Assembly (NCBI GenBank): GCA_019638115.1
Contig: JAHBUK010000002.1
Coordinates: 317,867 to 381,866, forward strand
Source of the DNA: Flavobacteriales bacterium
GTDB taxonomy: Bacteria; Bacteroidota; Bacteroidia; Flavobacteriales_F; PHOS-HE28
DNA: 64,000 nucleotides
Direction: 5' to 3'
Of this stretch, positions 24,678 to 32,632 are shown in pieces. Below the pieces are notes generated by a model. The model worked only from the letters and a program-made list of their open reading frames with translations, had not been told where the DNA came from and made no database searches. The translations under genes were made by a program, and so were the position numbers. How positions within the stretch are numbered: the stretch's first letter is position 1; each line of letters begins with the position of its first letter.

Positions 24678-27374
24678 ATGCGCATCATCGACATCAAGGC
24701 CATGCGTGGCCCCAACCATTGGTCCGTTAAACGCCACAAGCTGGTGATCATGCGCCTCGATATCGAGGATATGGAAGAGCGGCCCACCGACAAGATCCCC
24801 GGCTTCTATGAGCGCATCACCACCATGATGCCAACGCTCTACAAGCACCGCTGCAGCGAAGGGCACGAGGGCGGCTTCTACGAAAGGCTGAAGCGCGGCA
24901 CCTGGATGGGCCATGTGATCGAGCATATCGCATTGGAGATTCAGACGCTGGCCGGCATGGAGACCGGCTTCGGACGTACCCGCAGCACCGGCCAGCACGG
25001 CGTGTACAACGTGGTGTTCAGCTACATCGAAGAGCCCGTTGGTGTGTATGCCGCCCGCGCCGCCGTGCGCATTGCCGAGGCACTGGTGGATGGCACGGAC
25101 TATGACCTCGCTGCCGACATCCAGAAGATGCGCGAACTTCGCGAGGAGAGCCGTCTGGGCCCCAGCACCGCCAGCATCGTGGACGAGGCCATCGCGCGTG
25201 GCATCCCCTGGTTGCGGCTCAACAAACATTCATTGGTACAGCTGGGACACGGTGTACACCAGAAGCGCATCCGCGCCACCATCACCAGCAAGACCAGCAA
25301 CATCGCGGTGGAGATCGCCTGCGACAAGGAGGAGACCAAGGACCTGCTGGAGAGCTACGAGATCCCCGTGCCCAAGGGCCGCGTGGTACGCACCGAGGAG
25401 GGCCTGAAGGACGCCCTGGACGTGGTGGGCTTCCCCTGCGTGATCAAGCCCATTGGCGGCAACCACGGGCGCGGCGCCACCATCGGCATCAAGAGCCTGG
25501 AAGAGGCCATCCCCGCGCTGCACAAGGCCAAGGAGGTGAGCCGCAGCGTGGTGGTGGAACGCTTCATCACCGGCTTCGACCACCGGTTGCTCGTCATCAA
25601 CCACCAGTTCGTGGCCGCCGCCAAGCGCACACCCGCCTGTGTGACCGGTGATGGCAAGCGCACCATCGCCGAGCTGGTAGCCGAGGTGAACACCGACCCC
25701 CGCCGTGGCTACGGCCACGAGAAGGTCCTCACCCAGATCGACATTGACGACCACACGCTGAAGATCCTCGCCAAGCGCGACATGACGCCCGAGAGCGTGC
25801 CCGCCAAGGACGAGATCATCTACCTGAAGGCCACCGCCAACCTCAGCACTGGCGGCACCGCGGAGGACATCACCGAGATCGTCCACCCCTTCAACATCTT
25901 CCTCGCCGAGCGCATCAGCCGCATCATCGACCTGGACATCTGCGGCATCGACATCATGGCGCCCGACCTCACCAGCCCCATCACCGAGAACGGTGGCGCC
26001 GTGCTGGAGGTGAACGCCGCGCCGGGCTTCCGCATGCACCTGGAGCCCACCTCGGGCATCGGCCGCAACGTGGCGGAACCCGTGGTGGACATGCTCTTCC
26101 CGCCGGGCGCACCCAGCCGCATCCCCATCATCGCCATCACCGGCACCAACGGCAAAACGACCACCACGCGCCTTACCGCGCACATCATGCGCAGCGTGGG
26201 CCACAAGGTGGGCATGACCTGCAGCGATGGCGTGTACATCATGAACCGCATGCTGATGAAGGGCGACTGCACCGGCCCGGTGAGCGCGCAGTTCGTGCTC
26301 AAAGACCCGCTGGTGGACATGGCCGTGCTGGAGACCGCACGCGGTGGCATGCTGCGCAGCGGCCTCGGCTTCGAGCATTGTGATGTGGGCATCGTCACCA
26401 ACATTGCCGCCGATCACCTGGGCCTGCAGGACATCAACACCCTGGAGGACCTGGCCCACGTGAAGAGCACCGTGCCGCGCAGCGTGCGCCGCGAAGGCCA
26501 TGTCATCCTCAACGCCGATGATGAACTGGTGATGGCCATGCGCAAGCAGTGCGAGGCCAAGATCGCATTGTTCAGCATGGACGAGAACAACCGCGTGCTG
26601 CGCCAGCACCTGAAGCTTGGCGGCCTCGGTGCCGTGTACGAGAACGGCTTCATCACCATCAGCAAGGGCGAGTGGAAGCTGCGGATCGAGAAGGCCGTGA
26701 ACGTGCCGCTCACCTACGGCGGCAAGGCCGTGTTCAACATCCAGAACATCCTGCCCGCCGTGCTGGCCGCCTACACGCAGGGCGTGAAGATCGAGGAGCT
26801 GCGCCAGGCCCTGATGACCTTCGTGCCCAGCGCCACGCAGACCCCCGGCCGCCTCAACCTCTTCCAGTTCCGCAACTTCCAGGTGGTGGTGGACTACGCC
26901 CACAACCCGCACGGCTTCGAGGCCCTGGGCCGTTTCGTGGACAAGGTGCCCGACAGCCCCAAGATCGGCGTCATCGCCGGGGTGGGCGACCGCCGCGACG
27001 AAGACACCGTGAACCTCGGCAAGCTCAGCGCCCGCATGTTCGACGAGATCATCATCCGCCAGGACCGCAACCTGCGCGGCAAAACGGACGATGCCATCAT
27101 CGAGCTGCTCGTGCAGGGCATCAAGGAGGTGGACCCCGATAAGAAGTACACCATCATCAAGAAGGAGGAGGAGGCCATCCGCCACGCCATCGGCAACGCA
27201 CCCAAGGGCGCCTTCGTGGTGCTCTGCAGCGACGTGGTGCCCGATGCCTTAGCGCTGGTGCTGAAGCTGAAGGAAGAGGATGATCAGGTGCCCTTCAGCA
27301 AGGAGGACATCCCGAACAGGAACAAGGAGCTGGTGGGGAAGACGGAGACGGTGGTGGAGGAGCATGGGCAGTGA
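24678..27374 (+). CDS. cphA: Cyanophycin synthetase
   Basis: Start at 24678 gives MRIIDIKAMRGPNHWS, the family N-terminus; the upstream frame is repeat. The 898-residue enzyme has the standard three parts: an N-terminal domain (about 1-160, with 'RGPNHWSV'), an ATP-grasp domain (about 190-475, with 'IKPIGGNHGRGA', 'VERFITGFDHR' and 'EVNAAPGFRMH') and a Mur-ligase-like domain with P-loop 'GTNGKTTTT' near residue 495 and 'VVDYAHNPHGFEAL'. It adds Asp to the backbone and Arg to the side chain using ATP. All key motifs are intact. The gene is unusually GC-rich and ends in a hairpin. Confidence 0.96.
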   Translation: MRIIDIKAMRGPNHWSVKRHKLVIMRLDIEDMEERPTDKIPGFYERITTMMPTLYKHRCSEGHEGGFYERLKRGTWMGHVIEHIALEIQTLAGMETGFGRTRSTGQHGVYNVVFSYIEEPVGVYAARAAVRIAEALVDGTDYDLAADIQKMRELREESRLGPSTASIVDEAIARGIPWLRLNKHSLVQLGHGVHQKRIRATITSKTSNIAVEIACDKEETKDLLESYEIPVPKGRVVRTEEGLKDALDVVGFPCVIKPIGGNHGRGATIGIKSLEEAIPALHKAKEVSRSVVVERFITGFDHRLLVINHQFVAAAKRTPACVTGDGKRTIAELVAEVNTDPRRGYGHEKVLTQIDIDDHTLKILAKRDMTPESVPAKDEIIYLKATANLSTGGTAEDITEIVHPFNIFLAERISRIIDLDICGIDIMAPDLTSPITENGGAVLEVNAAPGFRMHLEPTSGIGRNVAEPVVDMLFPPGAPSRIPIIAITGTNGKTTTTRLTAHIMRSVGHKVGMTCSDGVYIMNRMLMKGDCTGPVSAQFVLKDPLVDMAVLETARGGMLRSGLGFEHCDVGIVTNIAADHLGLQDINTLEDLAHVKSTVPRSVRREGHVILNADDELVMAMRKQCEAKIALFSMDENNRVLRQHLKLGGLGAVYENGFITISKGEWKLRIEKAVNVPLTYGGKAVFNIQNILPAVLAAYTQGVKIEELRQALMTFVPSATQTPGRLNLFQFRNFQVVVDYAHNPHGFEALGRFVDKVPDSPKIGVIAGVGDRRDEDTVNLGKLSARMFDEIIIRQDRNLRGKTDDAIIELLVQGIKEVDPDKKYTIIKKEEEAIRHAIGNAPKGAFVVLCSDVVPDALALVLKLKEEDDQVPFSKEDIPNRNKELVGKTETVVEEHGQ

Positions 27375-27382
27375 ATTGGTAA

Positions 27383-27418
27383 CCGCAGGGTCCCGCTAAA
27401 TGGGCGGAGACCCTGCGG
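27383..27418 (+). terminator. cphA transcription terminator-like hairpin
   Basis: CCGCAGGGTC (27383-27392) pairs perfectly with GACCCTGCGG (27409-27418), and the inner CCGC/GCGG adds four pairs. It begins 9 bp after the cphA stop. No T-run follows, so it may act as a stability hairpin. Confidence 0.5.
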
Positions 27419-27507
27419 AGGTTGGTATGCGAACGGGGGGGCGACGAAGGGGGGAAGGTTCTGACGAAGAGCTAGCTGATTTTGCGAACCCAAAACATCT
27501 AAACGAA

Positions 27508-28749
27508 ATGGGAGTCTATCGTGACCGCAGTATAATATCCTTTGTAGACTTAAAATCACCTCGTGATCCTGGTTATTTCATCAGTCAGATTTATCGTGGT
27601 GGACTGGAAGGTATAATCTCGTTTCAACTTGATTTTACAAAAGTTGAAACAGTATTTCCTAACTCAGCAGTACCTATAGCAGGGTTGATTGAATACTATA
27701 AGATGAATGGAATTGTATTTGATATAATTGGGCTTACTGAAATAGTTGACTATACGGGAATTTTGAATTCAATTGTGCCTCAAAGTCATGACGAGCTAAT
27801 TTCTATGAACGTTTTGAATAGAATATTTAAGTTTTCAAACTCTAATGAAGTACACTGGATAGTTAATGGATTTATCAAAGCATTTGAGAAGAGTGATGTT
27901 TTTGAGAAAGGAGTACTTCAGGGGCTTCAATGGTGCATTAATGAATCCATGGATAATGTATTGCTCCATTCAGGGCAAGAGGTGGGTTACGTGATGGCCC
28001 AGATTCACAAGACCTCGAAGCATGTTGCTCTTACGGTCTTCGACTCTGGACAAGGAATCTACAACTCGCTTAGAGCCTCTCCTCACCGGCCCAGACATGC
28101 AATAGATGCACTAACATTGAGTCTCCAGGAGCGAGTCACTCGAGATCGTAACATAGGACAGGGGAATGGCATGTTTGGACTGAGGCGTGTGATTGAGTTT
28201 AACGAAGGAAGGCTTGCTCTAACTTCACATTCAGCCTCTTATCTGATACAAGGACGTGAAGCACGGACATTTGACAAGATTCCATTTCCCTCAAGGGACA
28301 GAGCATGTACAACGGTCGATATTCAACTTGACTATGGTCGTGAAGTATCTATTGCCGAGGCGCTCATGTTTGATGGTCAATCATACATCCCGGTCGACAT
28401 GCGTTTTGAAGCTATGGAAGATGAACATGGCCAAATCAGGTACTGTATTCAGTCCGAATCTGAGGGGTTTGGAACTAGGATGGCGGCAGCCCGGGCTCGG
28501 AACGATATCATGAATCTAATAAACTCTCATTCTGGAGTAGTATTGCTAGACTTTGAAGGGATTGAACTAATATCATCGTCGTACGCTGATGAATTTGTTG
28601 GGAAGCTTGTGGTGATGTTCGGATTCGTAGGCTTTAATCAACGCTTCCGCTTAGTGGGTATGAGCAGTTTAGTCCAAGGCATCGTTCACCGGTCAGTCGC
28701 GATGAGGCTGGCAGAAACATTCCAATCAGGGATGGGGTCGACCTCTTGA
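27508..28749 (+). CDS. Single-chain STAS-like / GHKL ATPase / STAS-like (DUF4325) protein
   Basis: From ATG 27508 the product is 413 residues. Residues 35-75 ('IISFQLDFTKVE..FPNSAVPIAGLI') look like a STAS strand-helix. Residues 138-230 are a GHKL ATPase: N-box 'NESMDN' (E146, N150), G1 'DSGQG' (179-183), G2 'GQGNGMFGL' (218-226). Residues 343-367 ('GVVLLDFEGIELISSSYADE') match DUF4325, a STAS-like group. Anti-sigma kinases and their STAS antagonists are normally separate proteins. Codon use is clearly AT-richer than all neighbours, suggesting transfer. ATGs at 27400 and 27427 lie in or just after the cphA hairpin and are less likely starts. Confidence 0.8.
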   Translation: MGVYRDRSIISFVDLKSPRDPGYFISQIYRGGLEGIISFQLDFTKVETVFPNSAVPIAGLIEYYKMNGIVFDIIGLTEIVDYTGILNSIVPQSHDELISMNVLNRIFKFSNSNEVHWIVNGFIKAFEKSDVFEKGVLQGLQWCINESMDNVLLHSGQEVGYVMAQIHKTSKHVALTVFDSGQGIYNSLRASPHRPRHAIDALTLSLQERVTRDRNIGQGNGMFGLRRVIEFNEGRLALTSHSASYLIQGREARTFDKIPFPSRDRACTTVDIQLDYGREVSIAEALMFDGQSYIPVDMRFEAMEDEHGQIRYCIQSESEGFGTRMAAARARNDIMNLINSHSGVVLLDFEGIELISSSYADEFVGKLVVMFGFVGFNQRFRLVGMSSLVQGIVHRSVAMRLAETFQSGMGSTS

Positions 28750-28769
28750 TGACCTAATTATCAGGCGTT

Positions 28770-28802
28770 TTGCAACTTCTCTAATAAATGTACGTACCTT
28801 CG
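28770..28802 (+). promoter_or_regulatory. Promoter of small-RNA candidate
   Basis: TTG (28770-28772) and TACCTTCG (28795-28802) are spaced by 22 nt, matching the Bacteroidota -33/-7 layout. TACCTTCG is also found before phoH and the NTP pyrophosphohydrolase gene. Transcription should begin near 28806. Confidence 0.55.
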
Positions 28803-28806
28803 CTCC

Positions 28807-28901
28807 GCAGAAAAGGATTCACCGGTCCAATAACCCAACGCCTTGTTGGTTAGGCTGGTGAGCATCAGTTAATGAGCCCGGCTTCGTGCCGGGCTTTTTT
28901 A
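28807..28901 (+). ncRNA. Small-RNA candidate with its own promoter and terminator
   Basis: About 95 nt from the predicted start to the end of a strong intrinsic terminator. No good reading frame lies inside. A hairpin 'TAACCCAAC..GTTGGTTA' (28833-28856, one bulge) precedes the terminator stem. The sequence does not resemble tRNA, tmRNA, 6S RNA or the SRP RNA loop as I know them. Downstream of the terminator there is no plus-strand gene, so it is not a leader. Confidence 0.5.
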
Positions 28902-28902
28902 T
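28875..28902 (+). terminator. Intrinsic terminator
   Basis: AGCCCGGC, loop TTCGT, GCCGGGCT followed by six T's: a textbook rho-independent terminator. Confidence 0.85.
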
Positions 28903-29079
28903 TGCCCCCCAGACTGGCGCGTGTCTTCCTCGTAACTTGGTTCAAGTGTTTGGCATGGACAGGCATGTGCGAAGGAAGGCCGCCCACTAGGATCCCGGCG
29001 TAGATTATCAAACTTAGACCAATCCTTGTGTCGGACTCAATACCCCTGTAGCTGGTTCCAATCTGTAGTCCTGACAATT

Positions 29080-30066
29080 TTACCCAAGGAGCGATCCGGC
29101 CAGCGCTCCGAGCAATTCCGAAGGCAGGCTACCGATAATGCCTTGGGCGAGCTGAGCGATTAGAGGCAAGCGCGGCTTGGGTTCATCTAGCTTCTCTTTG
29201 AGGAACTCCAGATCGGCCTTGAGGCTCACGAACTGTTCGGCGGTGATCAGTTGCTGGATCTCGTCCAGCTTGGCCGTCACGCGCTCGGCAAAGGCCCGCG
29301 TCTCGGCGAGTTGATTGCCCACGTTGGCGGTCTGTGTGGCGTTGGGGCTGTTGCTCTGGATCTGGACGTTGGAATTGTTGGCGTTGATGCTGTTGTACGT
29401 TATAGATGCCGCACGATCAGCCTCCGCTCGCTCCAATGCACGACGGCCAGCGTCGAGTATGCGGAACGCTTTGTTCCCCGCTACGATCTTGATCAACCCG
29501 TCCTGGTCGAGTTCGTCACGGAGGCGCTTGCACTTGGCCTCATCGAAGCCCAACTCGTCCTTGATGAACTTGTGATCCACCGCTTGGAACGTCGGGCTGT
29601 CGGGCTTCTGCTTGATTGCGTAGGCGTATGCGGCGGCAAGAAACTCTGCACGCTCTATCGCGTTGCGCTTGTGGATGTTGTCCATGATCTTGTTGAACCA
29701 GTCTCTTGCAACAATGGTGTTGGGCGATGTGGCATAGTGCTGCACCAGTTGGTGTAAGACATTGTATTTCAAATGGTCCAGGAATACCGCAACCTCTTGT
29801 CCAGTCTTCTCGAAATGCGCTTTGTGGTAATCCAGGAAATCCCATACCCGCTGGGGCGGGTTGAGCTTGCGAAGCTTCTCTCGGAACTGTCGATCATAGT
29901 CTTCGACCTTCACATCCGAATGATAGCCGTATGTCTGCTTCCTGCCATTGTATGCCCCGACACTCGCCACATGAACGTACCTGCGATCACCGAGGTCCTT
30001 CAGGTCGAACTCGTGTGTGTTGGCGGCATCTGCGCCTATGCTGTAAGGTACTTCAACCATGCTCAT
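29080..30066 (-). CDS. Unrecognised winged-helix-like protein with Asn/Gln-rich linker
   Basis: A 328-residue protein of unknown family, second in a two-gene operon (ATGA overlap with the gene before it). Residues 150-215 ('FIKDELGFDEAKCKRLRDEL..DGLI' to 'LDAGRRALERA') look like a winged helix. A linker at 225-250 ('INANNSNVQIQSNSPNATQ') is Asn/Gln-rich, then a coiled-coil stretch ('RVTAKLDEIQQLI', 'LKADLEFLKEKL') and a hydrophobic Gly/Leu-rich tail ending SLLG. Similar layouts occur in uncharacterised accessory genes. A defence or toxin role is only a guess. Confidence 0.65.
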   Translation of the reverse strand: MSMVEVPYSIGADAANTHEFDLKDLGDRRYVHVASVGAYNGRKQTYGYHSDVKVEDYDRQFREKLRKLNPPQRVWDFLDYHKAHFEKTGQEVAVFLDHLKYNVLHQLVQHYATSPNTIVARDWFNKIMDNIHKRNAIERAEFLAAAYAYAIKQKPDSPTFQAVDHKFIKDELGFDEAKCKRLRDELDQDGLIKIVAGNKAFRILDAGRRALERAEADRAASITYNSINANNSNVQIQSNSPNATQTANVGNQLAETRAFAERVTAKLDEIQQLITAEQFVSLKADLEFLKEKLDEPKPRLPLIAQLAQGIIGSLPSELLGALAGSLLG

Positions 30067-30434
30067 GTAGTGACCTTCTGTTCTTCCTCGAAGATATCCA
30101 GCACGTAATCCAGGGCATGCAAGCGGGCTTCATCGAAGTCCGGGAACCACTGCCCGCCGATGTCCACGCTCTGGCCCTTGATCTTCACCACGGGATCGTA
30201 ACCGATGGGGCCGTCGGTATCGGCTCCCTCGCGGTCGAAGACCATCACGTTGACGATCACGAAATCCGCCATGTCCAGAAATGTCACGAGCTCGGCAGCA
30301 ATATCATTCTCGTTGGTCCGTTGCCAGTATGGTGATGATACGAAGCGATTGGCGGTAAATGGAAAATGACGCCGTAAGTATTCAAGTGAAAGAGAGTGAG
30401 CTTTTGAGAGAGCGTTCTTCTGCATTGCAGTCAT
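30063..30434 (-). CDS. Unrecognised partner of the winged-helix-like protein
   Basis: A 123-residue acidic protein of unknown family from ATG 30434; a TTG two codons upstream is the alternative. Readable parts are 'RFVSSPYWQRTNENDIAAEL', a central 'DPVVKIKGQSVDIGGQWF' strand pair and a C-terminal helix 'DEARLHALDYVLDIFEEEQ'. It overlaps the next gene by four bases (ATGA), so the two are probably made together. The small-acidic-then-larger order is like many toxin-antitoxin or effector pairs, but no motif proves it. Confidence 0.62.
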   Translation of the reverse strand: MTAMQKNALSKAHSLSLEYLRRHFPFTANRFVSSPYWQRTNENDIAAELVTFLDMADFVIVNVMVFDREGADTDGPIGYDPVVKIKGQSVDIGGQWFPDFDEARLHALDYVLDIFEEEQKVTT

Positions 30435-30549
30435 TGGCAATAGTGGTTCAGTCTTGCCTCGCTGAGCTCGAATGTATGCAAGCCCTTGATCAACCCAAAT
30501 TTAGTTAGGGTTTCACGAGGAACGAGGGCAACTTGCGCTCCGCCAACCC

Positions 30550-30933
30550 TCACCCCAGATACTCCTTCCCGAAAGCTTGCGCGTTCATGATCTTGGTGCG
30601 GCCGTGCTTCTCCAGTACCAGCAGGTCCCGGTCACCGGTAACCAACACATGGGCATTGGCGGTCTTGGCCAGGGCCAGGAGGTAGTCGTCGTCAGGGGCG
30701 CGGGATATCGCCTGCTTCAGGTCGTTGTCCGCATGGATGGTGCCTACTTCGGCCAATAGTTCGAGCAGTAACGAGGCTTGTTCAGCGGTGAAGTACTTGG
30801 CGAACTTGGTCTTGGTCGCCTGCTCCTCGATCTGCGCCAGCAGCTTGTTGCTGAGGATCAGTTCCACTGACTTCGAGAAGAGGAAGATCCGCAACTTGAG
30901 CATGGAGCCGCCGATCAGCAGGCTCGCGTGCAC
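30550..30933 (-). CDS. Degenerate PIN-domain toxin-like protein
   Basis: The 127-residue frame resembles a PIN-family toxin component: 'VELILSNKLLAQIEEQATKTKF', 'APDDDYLLALAKTANAHVLVTGDRDLL' and a C-terminal 'KIMNAQAFGKEYL'. The conserved 'D.D' pairs near the C-terminus remain. Upstream, codons in frame read LELNVHASLLIGGS where DTNV is usual, so the first catalytic Asp-Thr is altered to Glu-Leu. Only a GTG (30933) is available as a start downstream of that motif; an in-frame stop lies at 30964-30966. It may be inactive or a pseudogene. No antitoxin gene is evident beside it. Confidence 0.6.
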   Translation of the reverse strand: MHASLLIGGSMLKLRIFLFSKSVELILSNKLLAQIEEQATKTKFAKYFTAEQASLLLELLAEVGTIHADNDLKQAISRAPDDDYLLALAKTANAHVLVTGDRDLLVLEKHGRTKIMNAQAFGKEYLG

Positions 30934-30997
30934 GTTGAGTTCAAGAATAGCCCAGAAGCGGCTTTATTGCGGGAGCGCACTGCACCCGCTGCGCTCC

Positions 30998-32155
30998 CTA
31001 CCGAGCGAACACGTCGGCGTCGTGCATGATCACGCGTTCCATGTGCGCAATGCAACTGGACCACTGCAGACGCTCCTCGAAGTCGTTTCTGCTGTTCATG
31101 GCCAGATCCCTGTAGCCGTTGGGTGAATTCCAAAGGGCTGCGATGCGCTCCGCCATGTTACGGGCGCTGTCGTCCTTGTGGAAGAGCAGGCCATTGTGGC
31201 CATGTCTCACTACGGTGGCGACCCCACCTACGTCGAGCGCAACGCTGGGTACACCGTAGGCGGCTGCTTCTGCGAACACCATTCCGTAGCACTCGGCCTT
31301 TGAGGGCACCACCAGGAAGTGTGCGTTCGCAAGGGTGCTGAAGAGTAGTTCGCGTTGTGCACGATCGCCTTTGCTCAAGCGGCCCAAGGCTTTCACTTGT
31401 GATGACGTGCTGCCGTTGGTGGGGCCTGCACCCACCAAACTCAGTTCGGTGGCAATGCCCAACGCTTCCAGCTCCTTGCGGACCGCCATGGCCAGGTCAC
31501 CTTGCTTCCGTTCCCAGTCGTAACCGATGAAGATCATGCGACATGGTGCTGTGCCACGCGCGGCGATCTGCTGCTGAACGGTGCTGGTATCCGGTATGTC
31601 GATCAGGTTGGGGCCGAAGGGCACCACATGTACTTTGGAAGGGTCGGCCTGGTGGTCCTTGATGGCCGATCGCATCGCCCACTCGGAGGAGTAGAAGGCG
31701 TAGGTACAATTGGCGAGTGCTTGGTTCTCCACCTCGAAACCACTGCGAATGGTCTCCGCACTAAGGGCGCGGAACTCCTGGTAGAAGCCCAGCATGGATG
31801 CGAAAGTGGCGTCGGTCCAAAAAGCGGTGGGCAGGTCGGTGCGCAGGAAGGCGATGGGCAACGAGCTCGAACTCAGCACCAGATCCGGTTTCACCGGCAA
31901 CAAGGCGAGTTGCTCTTCCGTGGAGCGCGCCAATTCCAGCGCTACGCTGCGTTGCCTGTCCGCGTGGAAATGTTGGCCCACCATGCGGTACATGGCCTTG
32001 CGAGCGAGTATCAGCAAGGTGTTCCGCGTTACTTGCGGTTCCAGCACGGTAACCTCATGCCCACACGCACGAAGCCCACGGACCATGCTTACGGCGGTTT
32101 CCGACCAGCTGGCCGTGGGGCGCAATCCCGTAAAATGAACGAATGCGATACGCAT
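30998..32155 (-). CDS. Glycosyltransferase family 4 protein
   Basis: Start at 32155 gives MRIAFVHFTGLRPTAS, a typical GT4 N-terminus. The 385-residue GT-B enzyme has 'FIGYDWERKQGDLAMAV', 'LVGAGPTNGST' and the donor-site 'VVPSKAECYGMVFAEAAAYGVPSVA' region with E-x7-E. It transfers a sugar from a nucleotide donor; substrate unknown. A TACTTTTG -7 element lies 34 nt upstream on its strand. It is not part of a visible polysaccharide cluster here, although another glycosyltransferase lies at 37.3 kb. Confidence 0.9.
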   Translation of the reverse strand: MRIAFVHFTGLRPTASWSETAVSMVRGLRACGHEVTVLEPQVTRNTLLILARKAMYRMVGQHFHADRQRSVALELARSTEEQLALLPVKPDLVLSSSSLPIAFLRTDLPTAFWTDATFASMLGFYQEFRALSAETIRSGFEVENQALANCTYAFYSSEWAMRSAIKDHQADPSKVHVVPFGPNLIDIPDTSTVQQQIAARGTAPCRMIFIGYDWERKQGDLAMAVRKELEALGIATELSLVGAGPTNGSTSSQVKALGRLSKGDRAQRELLFSTLANAHFLVVPSKAECYGMVFAEAAAYGVPSVALDVGGVATVVRHGHNGLLFHKDDSARNMAERIAALWNSPNGYRDLAMNSRNDFEERLQWSSCIAHMERVIMHDADVFAR

Positions 32156-32188
32156 GAAAAGGGGCGGGGGATCGTGCTTTGCTGCTGG

Positions 32189-32196
32189 CAAAAGTA
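32189..32196 (-). promoter_or_regulatory. GT4 gene -7 element
   Basis: Minus-strand TACTTTTG, an exact TAnnTTTG match, 33 nt before the ATG at 32155. Confidence 0.5.
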
Positions 32197-32632
32197 GAAG
32201 TGACGGTGCCTACGGCAGTGGGGGAGTTTTCAACTTTCGCTCATCGCGCAAAGGCGCTCGCCCATCGGTGAAAGACGCGGGTTGGTCGACCATGAAATGA
32301 AGGTGGGCTACCGCTTCGGCAAGGTCGGGAGGCTGAACCTTGGGTGGTATTTAATGCAGTGATGAACTCCTGAACCCTGGCGAAGAAGCACCTGAACGTT
32401 ATGGCGCGATCGGTTAAGATGAACCAGCCCAGCAAGGTGTGGCGACGGTTCTCTGTGTAGTAGGATCTGCTGGCAGCGATATTTCCCTTGCGGACCATTC
32501 ATGGATCACCCGGCATTCTCGGATACGCTGTATTTCCGGTGAGCGCGTGCCGCCGTTGGGGGCGCCAGGAGCAGCACGCTTTGGAACGACACCGATCAGG
32601 CTTCAACGGCGCACAAGGGCGCGTTCAGCGCA
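32197..32632. other. Intergenic region with a possible gene fragment
   Basis: About 430 bp with no intact gene. On the plus strand around 32280-32361 a short frame reads '..VDHEMKVGYRFGKVGRLNLGWYL..', which resembles the end of an outer-membrane or beta-barrel protein and could be a decayed gene tail. The remaining sequence shows no recognisable structure. Confidence 0.4.

Noticed and set aside
25230-27185. 651-residue minus-strand frame inside cphA
   Set aside because: It is a GC-rich antisense shadow of cphA, whose plus-strand motifs are intact.
27400-27507. Longer N-terminus for the STAS/ATPase protein
   Set aside because: The ATG at 27400 is inside the cphA hairpin and the next codons are GC-rich, Gly/Arg-rich and unlike the rest of the gene.
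28807-28901. Small-RNA candidate as SRP RNA
   Set aside because: The conserved SRP loop sequences (GGAAGG and AGCAG) are missing.
28865-29077. 70-residue minus-strand frame after the terminator
   Set aside because: No recognisable features; starts and ends in intergenic sequence and overlaps the terminator.
32241-32498. 85-residue minus-strand frame
   Set aside because: No recognisable sequence, Arg/Ser-rich, no plausible neighbour or start context.
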